A stretch of DNA of 64,000 bases from Flavobacteriaceae bacterium EG-1 (GCF_009649685.1 NZ_WJPK01000002.1:288202-352201); one strand, 5' to 3'. Numbered from the stretch's first letter, positions 37,932 to 46,877 are shown. Program-made: numbers and translations. The notes: generated by a model from the sequence alone, not told the origin.

Positions 37932-38783
37932 ATGACTAATATTTTAATACCCACAGACTTCTCAGCTAATGCTCTTCATGCCTTGAATTATGCAAACTTT
38001 TTATTTAAAAATGAAGAATGCACTTTTTATATATTAAACGCATTTCAAACAGGGGCCTCAAACCTTGAAAATTTAAGAAACATACAAAAAAACACAAAGC
38101 TATTTAAGGCAAATAAGGAAGCTTCCCAACGAAACTTAAAAGAATTATTGCATGTAATTCATGCAGAAAATAATAATCGGCAACACGCCTATAAAACCAT
38201 TGCTAAAGCCGATTCTTTATTAAACGCCATTGGAAAGTCATCAATTGAACTTCAAATTTCCTACATATTTATGGGAACCAGAGGCGCAAGTGGCTTAAAA
38301 AGCGTATTTATGGGCAGCAACACAGCCGCAGTAATTAGTAAGATAGATTTTTGCCCTATTGTGGCAGTACCTTCGGATTATAATTTTAATATTCCCCGCA
38401 CTATTCTATTTACAACAGGATTCGAACATGTTTATGACAAATATGAATTAAATCCAATGTTACTTTTAGCGAAACTTTGGGATTCTAAAATTCAAATACT
38501 TCACTTGTTAGATACAACTAAAATAATTGAGCATAAAGAAACTGCTAAAAAGGTGATTTCAAAAAGGCTTAAAAATGTAGATTATGAAATTATAGAAATT
38601 GAAAAAAAAGGAAAAATAGCCACTGAAATAAATAAACGAGCTGAACACAATGAAAACATAGGTATGGTTGCAATTATAGATTACTGGCACAGCTTTATAG
38701 AAAAAATAACACATGAACCTGTCGTAAAAACTATTGCCTTTAGCACCAAAATTCCTTTGCTAGTGATGCATTTGCCAAAATAA
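37932..38783 (+). CDS. Two-domain universal stress protein 4
   Basis: 283 residues. MTNILIPTDFSANALHALNY at the start; ATP loop IFMGTRGASGLKSVFMGSNT in domain 1; domain 2 degenerate (VAIIDYWHSFIEKI). Last gene of the run; it converges with the small minus-strand gene 14 nt further on, and no strong terminator is visible between them. Confidence 0.91.
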   Translation: MTNILIPTDFSANALHALNYANFLFKNEECTFYILNAFQTGASNLENLRNIQKNTKLFKANKEASQRNLKELLHVIHAENNNRQHAYKTIAKADSLLNAIGKSSIELQISYIFMGTRGASGLKSVFMGSNTAAVISKIDFCPIVAVPSDYNFNIPRTILFTTGFEHVYDKYELNPMLLLAKLWDSKIQILHLLDTTKIIEHKETAKKVISKRLKNVDYEIIEIEKKGKIATEINKRAEHNENIGMVAIIDYWHSFIEKITHEPVVKTIAFSTKIPLLVMHLPK

Positions 38784-38797
38784 CTCAAATACGCAAT

Positions 38798-39058
38798 TCA
38801 ACTATTAATTAATTGATTTTTTTTACTCACAAAAGATTTTTTGTTCTGATCTTGCAAATCACAAATAGGAAAACCCAAACATTTCAAATCACTTTTAACC
38901 CTTTCTAGAGCTGCTTTGTTGGCATGTAAAAAAGTAATCGTGCTATTTTCAACATCCATATCTAAAATAACAATATCCTTAATTCGTGGCAGGTTTCGTG
39001 AAATGATTTTCCTTCCTTCGGCAGTTTTAAAATTCTTTAGTGTTGCTAATTTTCTCAT
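38798..39058 (-). CDS. Small protein with possible HMA-like ferredoxin fold
   Basis: 86 residues from ATG 39058. The frame opens further upstream to 39157, but that part would run over the FNR-like box and reads as noncoding. The order RIKDIVILDMDVENSTITFL followed by ALERVKSDLKCLGFPI resembles the beta-alpha-beta of heavy-metal-associated domains but without their CxxC. Basic C-terminus. Function unknown. Its promoter faces the shared box at 39105-39116 with TATTTTTT at 23-nt spacing. Confidence 0.6.
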   Translation of the reverse strand: MRKLATLKNFKTAEGRKIISRNLPRIKDIVILDMDVENSTITFLHANKAALERVKSDLKCLGFPICDLQDQNKKSFVSKKNQLINS

Positions 39059-39073
39059 GATTCTAATTTTTAC

Positions 39074-39147
39074 AAAAAATAAGCATCTAATAAAAAGTGT
39101 AAAATGATATATATCAGTTAAGTAAAGAAAAATCTTTCTGATTTTTG
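39074..39147. promoter_or_regulatory. Symmetric bidirectional FNR/CRP-like region
   Basis: TGATATATATCA at 39105-39116 stands 46 nt from both flanking start codons (39058 minus, 39163 plus). After 23 nt on each side are minus-strand TATTTTTT (39081-39074) and plus-strand GATTTTTG (39140-39147). Confidence 0.65.
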
Positions 39148-39162
39148 AATTAAACAAATTAA

Positions 39163-40131
39163 TTGATGGATAAAAATCTTCAAAATTTAGTGTTTGCTAT
39201 TGACATAGGAGGAACTTATACTAAAATAGGACTAGTAAATAAAAATGGTCTTGTTATTGAAAGTTACAGATTTAGTACGGATGCAAAACTTCCTTACAAC
39301 ATATTTTTAGAGAAACTATCGAAAGAAATACATAAACTTATTAAGCCTAATACACATTCAATTGAAGCAGTTGGTATTGGGGCCCCAAATGCAAGCTATA
39401 TAACTGGCAAAATGATAAGTCCTCCTAATTTTGTATGGGGAGCAAATGTCGCTATTCGTCAAGACATAGAGCAATTACTCAAATTACCTACATATATTAC
39501 TAATGACGCCAATGCTGCCGCTTTAGGTGAACTATACTTCGGCTCTGGTAAATCCATGGTAAATTTTGTTGTTCTTACCCTAGGAACAGGTCTTGGAAGT
39601 GGTATAATTAATGATGGAAAACTAATATATGGTCAATATGGAATGGCGGGTGAATTGGGGCACGTAAACGTGTTTCCTGATGGCAGACAATGTAATTGCG
39701 GTCTCAAAGGCTGCCTGGAAACCTACGCCTCTGTTACAGGTATTAAGCGAACGGTTTTCGAATTATTATCTAACAATAATTCAGAATCACTTTTACGTAG
39801 TTATAGTTATGATCAACTTGATGGCAAGATTATCTCAGATGCCGCACACCAAGGAGATATAATTGCTTTAAAGGCTTTTGAAGTAACAGCTAAAATATTA
39901 GGTCGTAAAATCGCCGATACCGTAGCACATCTAGAGCCGGAAGCGTTTATTCTGTCTGGCGGATTAAGTCACGCTGGTGATTTATTTATAAAACCACTTA
40001 AAAACTACATGGAAGACAACTTATTTAAAGCTTATAAAAATAAAATAAAGATTATATTATCAAATACAACAAGTTCTAATTCTATACTAGGTCCGGCTGC
40101 TCTTGCTTTGCAAGAGTTGCATAAGGACTAA
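39163..40131 (+). CDS. ROK-family sugar kinase (glucokinase-like)
   Basis: 322 residues. N-terminal phosphate loop VFAIDIGGTYTKIGLV, substrate segment ITNDANAAALGELYFGSG with the catalytic Asp, and the ROK zinc motif CNCGLKGCLE preceded by GELGHVNV. Acts on glucose or a related hexose with ATP. It is transcribed from the symmetric FNR-like region, suggesting that glycolytic entry is raised when respiration is limited. Transcriptional-repressor ROK members have an extra HTH, absent here. Confidence 0.9.
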   Translation: MMDKNLQNLVFAIDIGGTYTKIGLVNKNGLVIESYRFSTDAKLPYNIFLEKLSKEIHKLIKPNTHSIEAVGIGAPNASYITGKMISPPNFVWGANVAIRQDIEQLLKLPTYITNDANAAALGELYFGSGKSMVNFVVLTLGTGLGSGIINDGKLIYGQYGMAGELGHVNVFPDGRQCNCGLKGCLETYASVTGIKRTVFELLSNNNSESLLRSYSYDQLDGKIISDAAHQGDIIALKAFEVTAKILGRKIADTVAHLEPEAFILSGGLSHAGDLFIKPLKNYMEDNLFKAYKNKIKIILSNTTSSNSILGPAALALQELHKD

Positions 40132-40147
40132 AATTTTAATTAAAAAA

Positions 40148-40447
40148 CTATGAATTCTGTTTTATAACTCCAACAATTTCTTGTTTTGGAAGTGCACCCG
40201 ACTTGCGCCATAATTGTTTTCCATTTTTGAACAATAACATTGTAGGCACACCTCTAACTTGATATTTACTAGCAAGTGGTTGATTTTTATCAACATCAAT
40301 TTTAACTATTCTCACTCCTTCTCCCAACTCCCGTTTTACATCTTTTAGAATTGGACCTAAAGTTTTACAAGGACCACACCATTCTGCAAAAAAATCTACT
40401 AAAACTGGCACTTCAGAATCAATTACTTTTTCAAAATTACCTTTCAT
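40148..40447 (-). CDS. trxA: Thioredoxin
   Basis: 99 residues with the redox motif EWCGPCKTLGP near 24-34, the cis-Pro in VRGVPTMLLF, and no signal peptide, so a cytoplasmic disulfide reductase. It converges with the ROK kinase (16-nt gap) and is divergent from stress gene 5. The FNR-like box at 40497-40508 is 49 nt before its ATG, but the -7-like TAATTTG on this strand is 1-2 nt off the standard spacing. Confidence 0.93.
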   Translation of the reverse strand: MKGNFEKVIDSEVPVLVDFFAEWCGPCKTLGPILKDVKRELGEGVRIVKIDVDKNQPLASKYQVRGVPTMLLFKNGKQLWRKSGALPKQEIVGVIKQNS

Positions 40448-40496
40448 AATATCACTATTTAATACTGCAAATTACAAAATACAAAAATCACCAAAC

Positions 40497-40539
40497 TGAT
40501 TTATATCATGGTTTACATTCATGCTTCATATTAGTTTTG
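40497..40539 (+). promoter_or_regulatory. FNR/CRP-like box and promoter, universal stress genes 5-6
   Basis: TGATTTATATCA at 40497-40508, 23-nt gap, TAGTTTTG at 40532-40539, ATG at 40567. May also act on trxA in the other direction. Confidence 0.72.
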
Positions 40540-40566
40540 AGAAAAGTATTCTAAAAAACTTATACC

Positions 40567-41409
40567 ATGTTACGCATATTACTTCCAACAGATTTTTCAG
40601 AAAATTCGTATGGAGCTATTAAGTACACCCTACAACTATTCAAAAATATACCATGCGAGTTTTCTTTATTACACATATACATGCCTCCAATCTATCAAGC
40701 TCAATATTTAGCTGGTAGTTCAGGACAATTAGGATTAGGAGATACTATTCGTGAAAATGCAAATACTAATTTAAAAAAATTGGAAAAACGAATTGTAAAA
40801 GAGTTTACTAATAGCAAACATACCTTTTATTCTTATGCTTATTTGAATACTCTACCAAACCAGATAGATGAAATGGTAGATGAAAAAAATATTGATCTCA
40901 TCGTAATGGGCACTAAAGGGGCTACAGGGGCAGAAGAAATACTTTTTGGCACGCATACCGTGCATGTAATAAAAAAAGCAAAATGTGCTGTTTTAGCTAT
41001 ACCCCCTAATTTTAAATATGAAAATCCGAAAGAAATTTTATTTCCTACGGATTATGAAATAGCGTTTAAAGCAGCCCCATTAAACCTTCTATTAAAAATT
41101 GCCAAGGAGCACATTTCAAGTATTGAGGTACTTCATGTGACTTATGGAAATATTCTATCAAAAAAACAAGAAGAAAACAAAGACAAATTAAATGACATTT
41201 TAAAAAATGTAGCTCATCTTTTTCATGAGCGGTCGCACCAAGAAGTAATACAAGCAATTAATAGTTTTCAACAAAAACATAAGATGAACTTATTGGTTAT
41301 GGTTAAAAACAAACACACATTTGTTGAACGCCTTTTTATAGAGCCTGTAATTAAAAAAATTGGTTTACACATTACAATTCCATTTATGGTCATTCCACAC
41401 TTTAAATAA
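40567..41409 (+). CDS. Two-domain universal stress protein 5
   Basis: 280 residues; MLRILLPTDFSENSYGAIKY start; ATP loop IVMGTKGATGAEEILFGTHT in domain 1; second domain degenerate (LVMVKNKHTFVERL). Five nucleotides before stress gene 6, so an operon. Confidence 0.91.
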   Translation: MLRILLPTDFSENSYGAIKYTLQLFKNIPCEFSLLHIYMPPIYQAQYLAGSSGQLGLGDTIRENANTNLKKLEKRIVKEFTNSKHTFYSYAYLNTLPNQIDEMVDEKNIDLIVMGTKGATGAEEILFGTHTVHVIKKAKCAVLAIPPNFKYENPKEILFPTDYEIAFKAAPLNLLLKIAKEHISSIEVLHVTYGNILSKKQEENKDKLNDILKNVAHLFHERSHQEVIQAINSFQQKHKMNLLVMVKNKHTFVERLFIEPVIKKIGLHITIPFMVIPHFK

Positions 41410-41414
41410 TAATT

Positions 41415-42260
41415 ATGCGTAATATTCTAGTTACAACCGATTTCTCGTTCGACTCATATAACGCACTATTTTATGCCACTCAATTATATAAAAATCAGAA
41501 ATGCACATTTCATATTTTACATGCGTATAATAACAAATCGCCACTAAAAGAAGAATACAATAGCATAAATAAAGTGGATAAGTTAGATGATTTTTTAAAG
41601 TTAAAAGCAGAAGAATATCTTAGAGAGACCTATCACAAAATAGTATCTGATAATGAAAATAATTCACTGCATAATTTCATCACAGTTTCAAAACATAATA
41701 ACTTAGAAAATGCAATAAAAAATTATGTAGCCAAGAACCAAATATATTTAATTGTCATGGGTTCTAAAGGCGCAACGGGCGCACTAAATATTTTTATTGG
41801 TGGCAATACTATTAAAGTTGTAAAGAGTGGTATTCATTGCCCAATACTTTGTATCCCGAAACAAATAGACTATCATTCAATTTCAAAAATAGGATACATT
41901 ACAAGTTTTAAACATTCTATTGAAAAACTGCCACTTTCCATTTTACATTCGTTAATTACAGAACATAATGCTTCTTTAAATATTATTCACATTTGTGATG
42001 ATAAAAGCGTACAAGCTTTTCAGGAAGACAATAAAGAATTATTAATAGAATATTTTCAAGACTGCGTTCCAAGTTTTCATAATTTACCATGTGATAAAAC
42101 CAAAGCACAAACTGTTTCTAACTTTGCAAAAAAAGAAGCATTAAGTCTTTTAACAATGTGCTATTATAAGCATAACATTTTAGATAGTTTATTTCGTGAA
42201 CCTGTTATTTTAGACCTTAGTATTTATACCGAAATTCCTCTTCTTATTCTTCCCTCTTAA
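41415..42260 (+). CDS. Two-domain universal stress protein 6
   Basis: 281 residues; MRNILVTTDFSFDSYNALFY start; domain 1 loop IVMGSKGATGALNIFIGGNT, with Gly in place of the usual Ser after the last motif Gly; domain 2 degenerate and the most divergent of the set (LLTMCYYKHNILDSL). ATP binding may be weakened. Confidence 0.89.
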   Translation: MRNILVTTDFSFDSYNALFYATQLYKNQKCTFHILHAYNNKSPLKEEYNSINKVDKLDDFLKLKAEEYLRETYHKIVSDNENNSLHNFITVSKHNNLENAIKNYVAKNQIYLIVMGSKGATGALNIFIGGNTIKVVKSGIHCPILCIPKQIDYHSISKIGYITSFKHSIEKLPLSILHSLITEHNASLNIIHICDDKSVQAFQEDNKELLIEYFQDCVPSFHNLPCDKTKAQTVSNFAKKEALSLLTMCYYKHNILDSLFREPVILDLSIYTEIPLLILPS

Positions 42261-42264
42261 GCAT

Positions 42265-42307
42265 GATATTTATCATTTCATAAAACCTTTTACTATTCTA
42301 CTTTTAA
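42265..42307 (+). promoter_or_regulatory. FNR/CRP-like box, universal stress gene 7
   Basis: TGATATTTATCA at 42265-42276, identical to the boxes at 25121 and 35221, starting 4 nt after the previous stop codon and 53 nt before the ATG at 42330. The -7 sequence at the expected place (TCTTTTAA, 42300-42307) is poor. Confidence 0.6.
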
Positions 42308-42329
42308 TTCATAACCTAATTCAATTGTT

Positions 42330-43178
42330 ATGAACAAAAGAGTCTTACTACCAACAGATTTTTCTAAAAACGCGTTGAACGCAATTAGATATGCTCTTAA
42401 TTTATATGAAGATGTGCATTGTGATTTTTATTTTCTAAATGCCTTTCACACCAAAGGATATTCTTTAGATAGCCTTTTCATTCCAGAACCTGGTGAGCCT
42501 AATTATGAAGAAGCAAAACAAGCATCTGAAAAAAACATGAACCGCTTACTAGAAGTTCTAAGATTTCATCCGCAAAATGATAAGCATGTTTATCATACAA
42601 TTTGCACTTACAACTCATTGCTTATGGCAACCGAAAATCTTCTAAACACAAAAGATATCGACATTATTATTATGGGCACTAAAGGTGTTACCGATGAATC
42701 TAATGCAGTTTTAGGTACCAATTCTATTATAATTATGGAAAAAATTACGCAATGCCCTGTATTAGCTATTCCATCTGAATTCAATTTTACTTCACTAAAA
42801 GAAATTGTTTTTCCTACAGATTACAAAACTCCATTCAAAAGAAAAAAACTAGATTCTATGTTTGAGATAGCAAAATTACATAATACAAGTATTCGTGTTT
42901 TACATATTGAAAAGAGTGAAACATTCAATAATGACCAAGAAGACAATAAAGTATTACTTACCGAAATGTTGCATAACATAGACCATAGTTTTCACACCTT
43001 ATCAAAAGTTGGTATAAATCAAGGAGTGGAGACTTTTATTGAAAGCCGCAATAGTGATATGATAGCATTTTTGAATAGAAAACATAGATTCTTCAGTAGC
43101 ATATTGTCCAACCCCTTAATTAAAGAACTTGGATACTATAGTAAAATTCCCATATTAGTTTTAAAAGACAATTTTTAA
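42330..43178 (+). CDS. Two-domain universal stress protein 7
   Basis: 282 residues; MNKRVLLPTDFSKNALNAIR start; ATP loop IIMGTKGVTDESNAVLGTNS with Asp replacing the second loop Gly; domain 2 degenerate (IAFLNRKHRFFSSI). Followed after 51 nt by the small hypothetical gene, probably the same transcript. Confidence 0.9.
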   Translation: MNKRVLLPTDFSKNALNAIRYALNLYEDVHCDFYFLNAFHTKGYSLDSLFIPEPGEPNYEEAKQASEKNMNRLLEVLRFHPQNDKHVYHTICTYNSLLMATENLLNTKDIDIIIMGTKGVTDESNAVLGTNSIIIMEKITQCPVLAIPSEFNFTSLKEIVFPTDYKTPFKRKKLDSMFEIAKLHNTSIRVLHIEKSETFNNDQEDNKVLLTEMLHNIDHSFHTLSKVGINQGVETFIESRNSDMIAFLNRKHRFFSSILSNPLIKELGYYSKIPILVLKDNF

Positions 43179-43229
43179 TAAAAAAAGATTGCAACTTAAT
43201 GGACCTCGAATTAATTAAAAACAATCATT

Positions 43230-43634
43230 ATGAAAAATATTGGAATATGGCTTGACAAAGAAAAAGCTCACTTAGTTACTTTAACTAAAGGAAAGGAGAT
43301 TTTTAAAACTATCCCTTCAGGTCTCGATTTCTTTAATCCAAAAGGAGGTTCAGGAACGGCCTTAAAAGGAGGACCACAAGATGTTGTACAAGACAGTAAA
43401 TATTTAGAACGCGAAAAACAACAACTTAAAAAATATTTTCAAGTTATTGCAAAACATATAGTTAATGCAGATAGCTTAGTACTATTTGGTCCTGCAGGTA
43501 CCAATGAGAAACTTAAAGAAGAACTTAAAATTTCTTACCCAAAGATTGCAGCGAAAATAAAATCTACAAAAAAAGTTGATAGCATGACTGACAATCAAAT
43601 AATAGCATTAGTTCGAGATTTTTATACTAGCTAA
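43230..43634 (+). CDS. Hypothetical protein, possibly release-factor (eRF1/baeRF)-like
   Basis: 134 residues, soluble. The order of a beta-rich start (KNIGIWLDKEKAHLVTLTKG), a central Gly-rich loop (NPKGGSGTALKGGPQD), and ADSLVLFGPAGTNEKLKEEL followed by helices recalls the middle domain of archaeal-eukaryotic release factors found in bacterial baeRF proteins. I am unsure. Six nucleotides before the MscS gene. Confidence 0.6.
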   Translation: MKNIGIWLDKEKAHLVTLTKGKEIFKTIPSGLDFFNPKGGSGTALKGGPQDVVQDSKYLEREKQQLKKYFQVIAKHIVNADSLVLFGPAGTNEKLKEELKISYPKIAAKIKSTKKVDSMTDNQIIALVRDFYTS

Positions 43635-43640
43635 AACCAA

Positions 43641-44549
43641 ATGCAAGAATTCTTTGATTTTTTTAAGCAACCTATGGCAATGAAAATTGCTACACTTGTC
43701 ATTTGGATTGCAATAATCTTAATCTTGATTGGTCTTGTTCGAAAATTCTTTAAACGCAGAATAGATGATACAACCATTCGCTATAAAGCCCAAAAAGCTG
43801 TTGAAATAATTGGCTATATTTTGATATTCTTAGTGGTAATATTCTCTTTTACCATTGATGACGTTACTGATTACACTATAATCATAGGTCTCTTTACGGC
43901 AGGTCTTACCTTTACCCTCCAAGAGTTAATTTTAAGTATAGCTGGTTCGTTTTACATTTTCCTTGTAAGAGTTTACAAACCTGGAGACCGTATAGAAATA
44001 AACGGAATTAAAGGTGATGTCATAGATATTGATAGCATTTATACAACCATTATGGAAATGGGCGAATGGGTAAATAGCGATAACTACTCTGGTAGAATTG
44101 TAAAAATAAGTAACGCCTTCGTTTTTAAAGGACCCATTAAAAACTACTCTATGGACTTTCCTTTTGTATGGGATGAACTTAACGTAGTAATCACCTATGA
44201 TTCTAATATTGAACTTGCTAAAAAAATTGTCTATGACATCGCCAATGAACAACTCTCTGAATACGCAAAAGATTCTACCACAAAATGGAGAGAAATGGTA
44301 GAACGATATTATATCGAAAATGCAGCAATAGAACCTACCATTGCTCTTCGCTTAACTGACAATTGGATAGAACTAAATTTAAGATATATTACCGATTATA
44401 AAAAGAGACGCGCAACTAAGCACCAGCTTTTCGAAAGCATAGCTCAAGCTATAACAAATACAAATAAAGATGTGCATTTTGCCTCTACTACGCTACAATT
44501 ACTTAAAATTCCTGAAGTTGAAATAAGCCTAAAAAATCAATCATCTTGA
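43641..44549 (+). CDS. MscS-family mechanosensitive channel
   Basis: 302 residues. Two or three membrane helices (about 13-30, 50-75 and 80-112), the pore/beta transition LSIAGSFYIFLVRVYKPGDR, and a cytoplasmic MscS domain with INGIKGDVIDIDSIYTTIME. A small-conductance channel releasing solutes on hypo-osmotic shock; some relatives have other roles. Overlaps the next gene by 4 nt. Confidence 0.88.
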   Translation: MQEFFDFFKQPMAMKIATLVIWIAIILILIGLVRKFFKRRIDDTTIRYKAQKAVEIIGYILIFLVVIFSFTIDDVTDYTIIIGLFTAGLTFTLQELILSIAGSFYIFLVRVYKPGDRIEINGIKGDVIDIDSIYTTIMEMGEWVNSDNYSGRIVKISNAFVFKGPIKNYSMDFPFVWDELNVVITYDSNIELAKKIVYDIANEQLSEYAKDSTTKWREMVERYYIENAAIEPTIALRLTDNWIELNLRYITDYKKRRATKHQLFESIAQAITNTNKDVHFASTTLQLLKIPEVEISLKNQSS

Positions 44550-45385
44550 AAAAAGAAACAATTGACATATTAAAATCTTCTGGTGAAAAGGCTAAATTTT
44601 CTATAGAGAAACTTCGAGGTTCATTAAAACATAGTGGCGCAGATAATGTTTTAATTGATCAGATAGTTAAAACCGTTAGAGATGAATTATATAAAGGTAT
44701 TTCAACAAAAGAAATCTACAATCGTGCTTTTGCATTATTAAAGAAAAAGAAATCTGTCTTTGCCTCTAAATACAAACTAAAAAGAGCGATTTATGAATTA
44801 GGCCCAACAGGATTTCCTTTTGAAAAATTCATTGCAGCTATCTTCAATTACTCGGGTTATACCACCGAAGTTGGTAAAATTATGTCTGGTATTTGTGTAA
44901 CTCATGAAATTGATGTTTTCATAGAAAAAAATAATAAAGTAAATATTATTGAATGCAAATTTCATGGGGAAGAAGGACTTAATTGTAATGTTAAAATACC
45001 CCTTTACATACATTCTCGCTATAGAGATGTAAAAGCACAATGGGATCGGGAAAATCATCAACAACAACTAGAAAGTGGCTGGGTAGCAACCAATACAAGG
45101 TTTACATCAGATGCTATTAAGTATGGTAAATGTGCAGGGTTATATTTATTAAGTTGGGATTACCCCGAAAACGATGGACTAAAAGAAAGAATTGATAGAT
45201 TAGGGCTATATCCCGTTACGGTCTCCGCATTAATGAGTACTAAAGAAAAACATTATTTATTAGGTAAAGGTATTGTGCTTTGCAGACAATTATTAGAAGA
45301 TAATTTTTATCTAAATCAAATGCATATTTCTGATGACCGAAAGAATAGAATACTAGAAGAAATAACCCAATTATGTAATCAATAA
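44546..45385 (+). CDS. ATP-cone domain fused to a PD-(D/E)xK nuclease-like domain
   Basis: 279 residues. The start codon is TTG (44546), overlapping the MscS stop. An ATP-cone (about 3-85; FSIEKLRGSLKHSGADNVLI) precedes a Mrr-like nuclease core: FPFEKFIAAIFNYSGY, catalytic Asp in HEIDVFI and ECK in VNIIECKFHG. The fold suggests nucleotide-regulated cutting of DNA or RNA. It is 3 nt before the beta-CASP gene, so the products may cooperate. No methylase is present, so not a restriction system. Confidence 0.8.
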   Translation: MKKETIDILKSSGEKAKFSIEKLRGSLKHSGADNVLIDQIVKTVRDELYKGISTKEIYNRAFALLKKKKSVFASKYKLKRAIYELGPTGFPFEKFIAAIFNYSGYTTEVGKIMSGICVTHEIDVFIEKNNKVNIIECKFHGEEGLNCNVKIPLYIHSRYRDVKAQWDRENHQQQLESGWVATNTRFTSDAIKYGKCAGLYLLSWDYPENDGLKERIDRLGLYPVTVSALMSTKEKHYLLGKGIVLCRQLLEDNFYLNQMHISDDRKNRILEEITQLCNQ

Positions 45386-45388
45386 TAG

Positions 45389-46762
45389 ATGCAAAAAGTT
45401 AAAATAAATTTTTTAGGAGCTGCTGGTACTGTTACCGGATCCAAATTTTATTTGGAGACAGCAGAACTCAATATTATGGTTGATTGTGGTATGTTTCAAG
45501 GTGTTAAAGAACTTCGAGAGAATAATTGGCAACCCTTGACTATAGATGCATCTAAAATAGACCTAGTACTACTTACTCATGGTCATCTAGACCATACAGG
45601 TTATTTACCCAGATTAAAAAAAGAAGGGTTTCAAGGAAAAATAATTGGAACGTCTCCTACATTAGCAATTACCGAAATTATATTAAGAGACAGTGCAAAA
45701 ATTCATGAAGAAGAAGCGGAAAAAGCAAATAAAGATGGTTTTTCTAAACACAGTCCAGCACAACCCTTCTATACGCTTAAAGATGTAGAAAAAACACTTG
45801 TTCATTTTGAATCACAAGAAGAAGAACAATGGGAACAAATTTCTGAAAATATTAAATTTAGATTCGTAGCCAATGGCCATATTATTGGGTCTTGTTTTAT
45901 TGAGCTTGATATTTTTGGAAAACTTTTTGTTTTCTCAGGAGATATCGGCAGACAAAAAGATTACTTACTACCACCTCCAAAAAGTCCGAAATGGGCAGAT
46001 TATCTTTTTATAGAAAGCACTTATGGTCACAAACTTCATCCCGAAGAAAATGTTGAGGGCATCCTAGTTAAATTAATTACAGATACTATCAACCAAAGAG
46101 GCAACCTAATTATACCTTCATTTGCGGTAGAGCGTCTTCAGTCATTAATGTTCGTTTTATGGAAATTGTACAAAAAAAATCAAATTCCAAATATTCCTAT
46201 TTTTATTGATAGTCCCATGGGAAATAATGTACTATCTGTTTTTGAGAATTTTCCTAAATGGCACAAACTACCTATTTCAGAATACGAAGCTATGTGTAAC
46301 CACATGACTATTATTAGTTCATATAGAGACACATGGAAAACTATTGACAACCCACGCCCTAAAATAGTTATCGCAGGAAGTGGAATGGTAACTGGTGGAA
46401 GAGTATTAACTTATTTGCAGCAGCTATTAGATGTTGCTACAACAATTGTATTACTCGTTGGCTATCAGGCGGAAGGAACACGAGGGCGATTACTTTTAGA
46501 AGGAACACATGAACTAAAAATCTATGGAAAATATTATCCTGTAAAATGCAAAATTCATCACTTTGAAAGCCTCTCTGCACATGCAGATCAAAAAGAACTC
46601 ATTGATTGGATGAGCACAATTAAGAACATACCTGAACAGGTTTTTTTAATTCATGGAGAACCTACCTCATTAAATGGTTTTCGTGTAAAAATAGAAGACA
46701 CCTATGGATGGAAAACTCATATTCCAAGTTTATACGAAGAAATAGAAATAATGATTCCTTAG
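45389..46762 (+). CDS. Beta-CASP metallo-beta-lactamase-fold RNA-processing hydrolase
   Basis: 457 residues. Metal motif LTHGHLDHTGYLPRL, a second His in FVANGHIIGSC, Asp in FSGDIGRQ, and a beta-CASP/RNA-specificity half with ASGMVTGG-like AGSGMVTGGRVLTYLQQ and SAHADQKELIDW. Relatives are RNA endonucleases or exonucleases (CPSF-like). Follows the ATP-cone nuclease gene by 3 nt. Probably degrades or trims RNA in stress. Confidence 0.88.
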   Translation: MQKVKINFLGAAGTVTGSKFYLETAELNIMVDCGMFQGVKELRENNWQPLTIDASKIDLVLLTHGHLDHTGYLPRLKKEGFQGKIIGTSPTLAITEIILRDSAKIHEEEAEKANKDGFSKHSPAQPFYTLKDVEKTLVHFESQEEEQWEQISENIKFRFVANGHIIGSCFIELDIFGKLFVFSGDIGRQKDYLLPPPKSPKWADYLFIESTYGHKLHPEENVEGILVKLITDTINQRGNLIIPSFAVERLQSLMFVLWKLYKKNQIPNIPIFIDSPMGNNVLSVFENFPKWHKLPISEYEAMCNHMTIISSYRDTWKTIDNPRPKIVIAGSGMVTGGRVLTYLQQLLDVATTIVLLVGYQAEGTRGRLLLEGTHELKIYGKYYPVKCKIHHFESLSAHADQKELIDWMSTIKNIPEQVFLIHGEPTSLNGFRVKIEDTYGWKTHIPSLYEEIEIMIP

Positions 46763-46770
46763 ACAAAACC

Positions 46771-46813
46771 TGATTTATATCATTTAATTAAAGCTAATTT
46801 ACATTTAACTTCA
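46771..46813 (+). promoter_or_regulatory. FNR/CRP-like box upstream of the helical protein gene
   Basis: TGATTTATATCA at 46771-46782, same as the box at 40497, then 23 nt and TAACTTCA (46806-46813), a partial -7 match. The leader to the ATG at 46878 would be about 60 nt, longer than elsewhere. Confidence 0.55.
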
Positions 46814-46877
46814 TCTCGCTTATACGATTAATCTTACCTGATTATACATTAGTTCTTTGCTCTAAAATTGACGTATT

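Noticed and set aside
44546-45385. Restriction-modification system based on the Mrr-like nuclease
   Set aside because: There is no methyltransferase or specificity gene nearby, and the ATP-cone fusion and operon partners point elsewhere.
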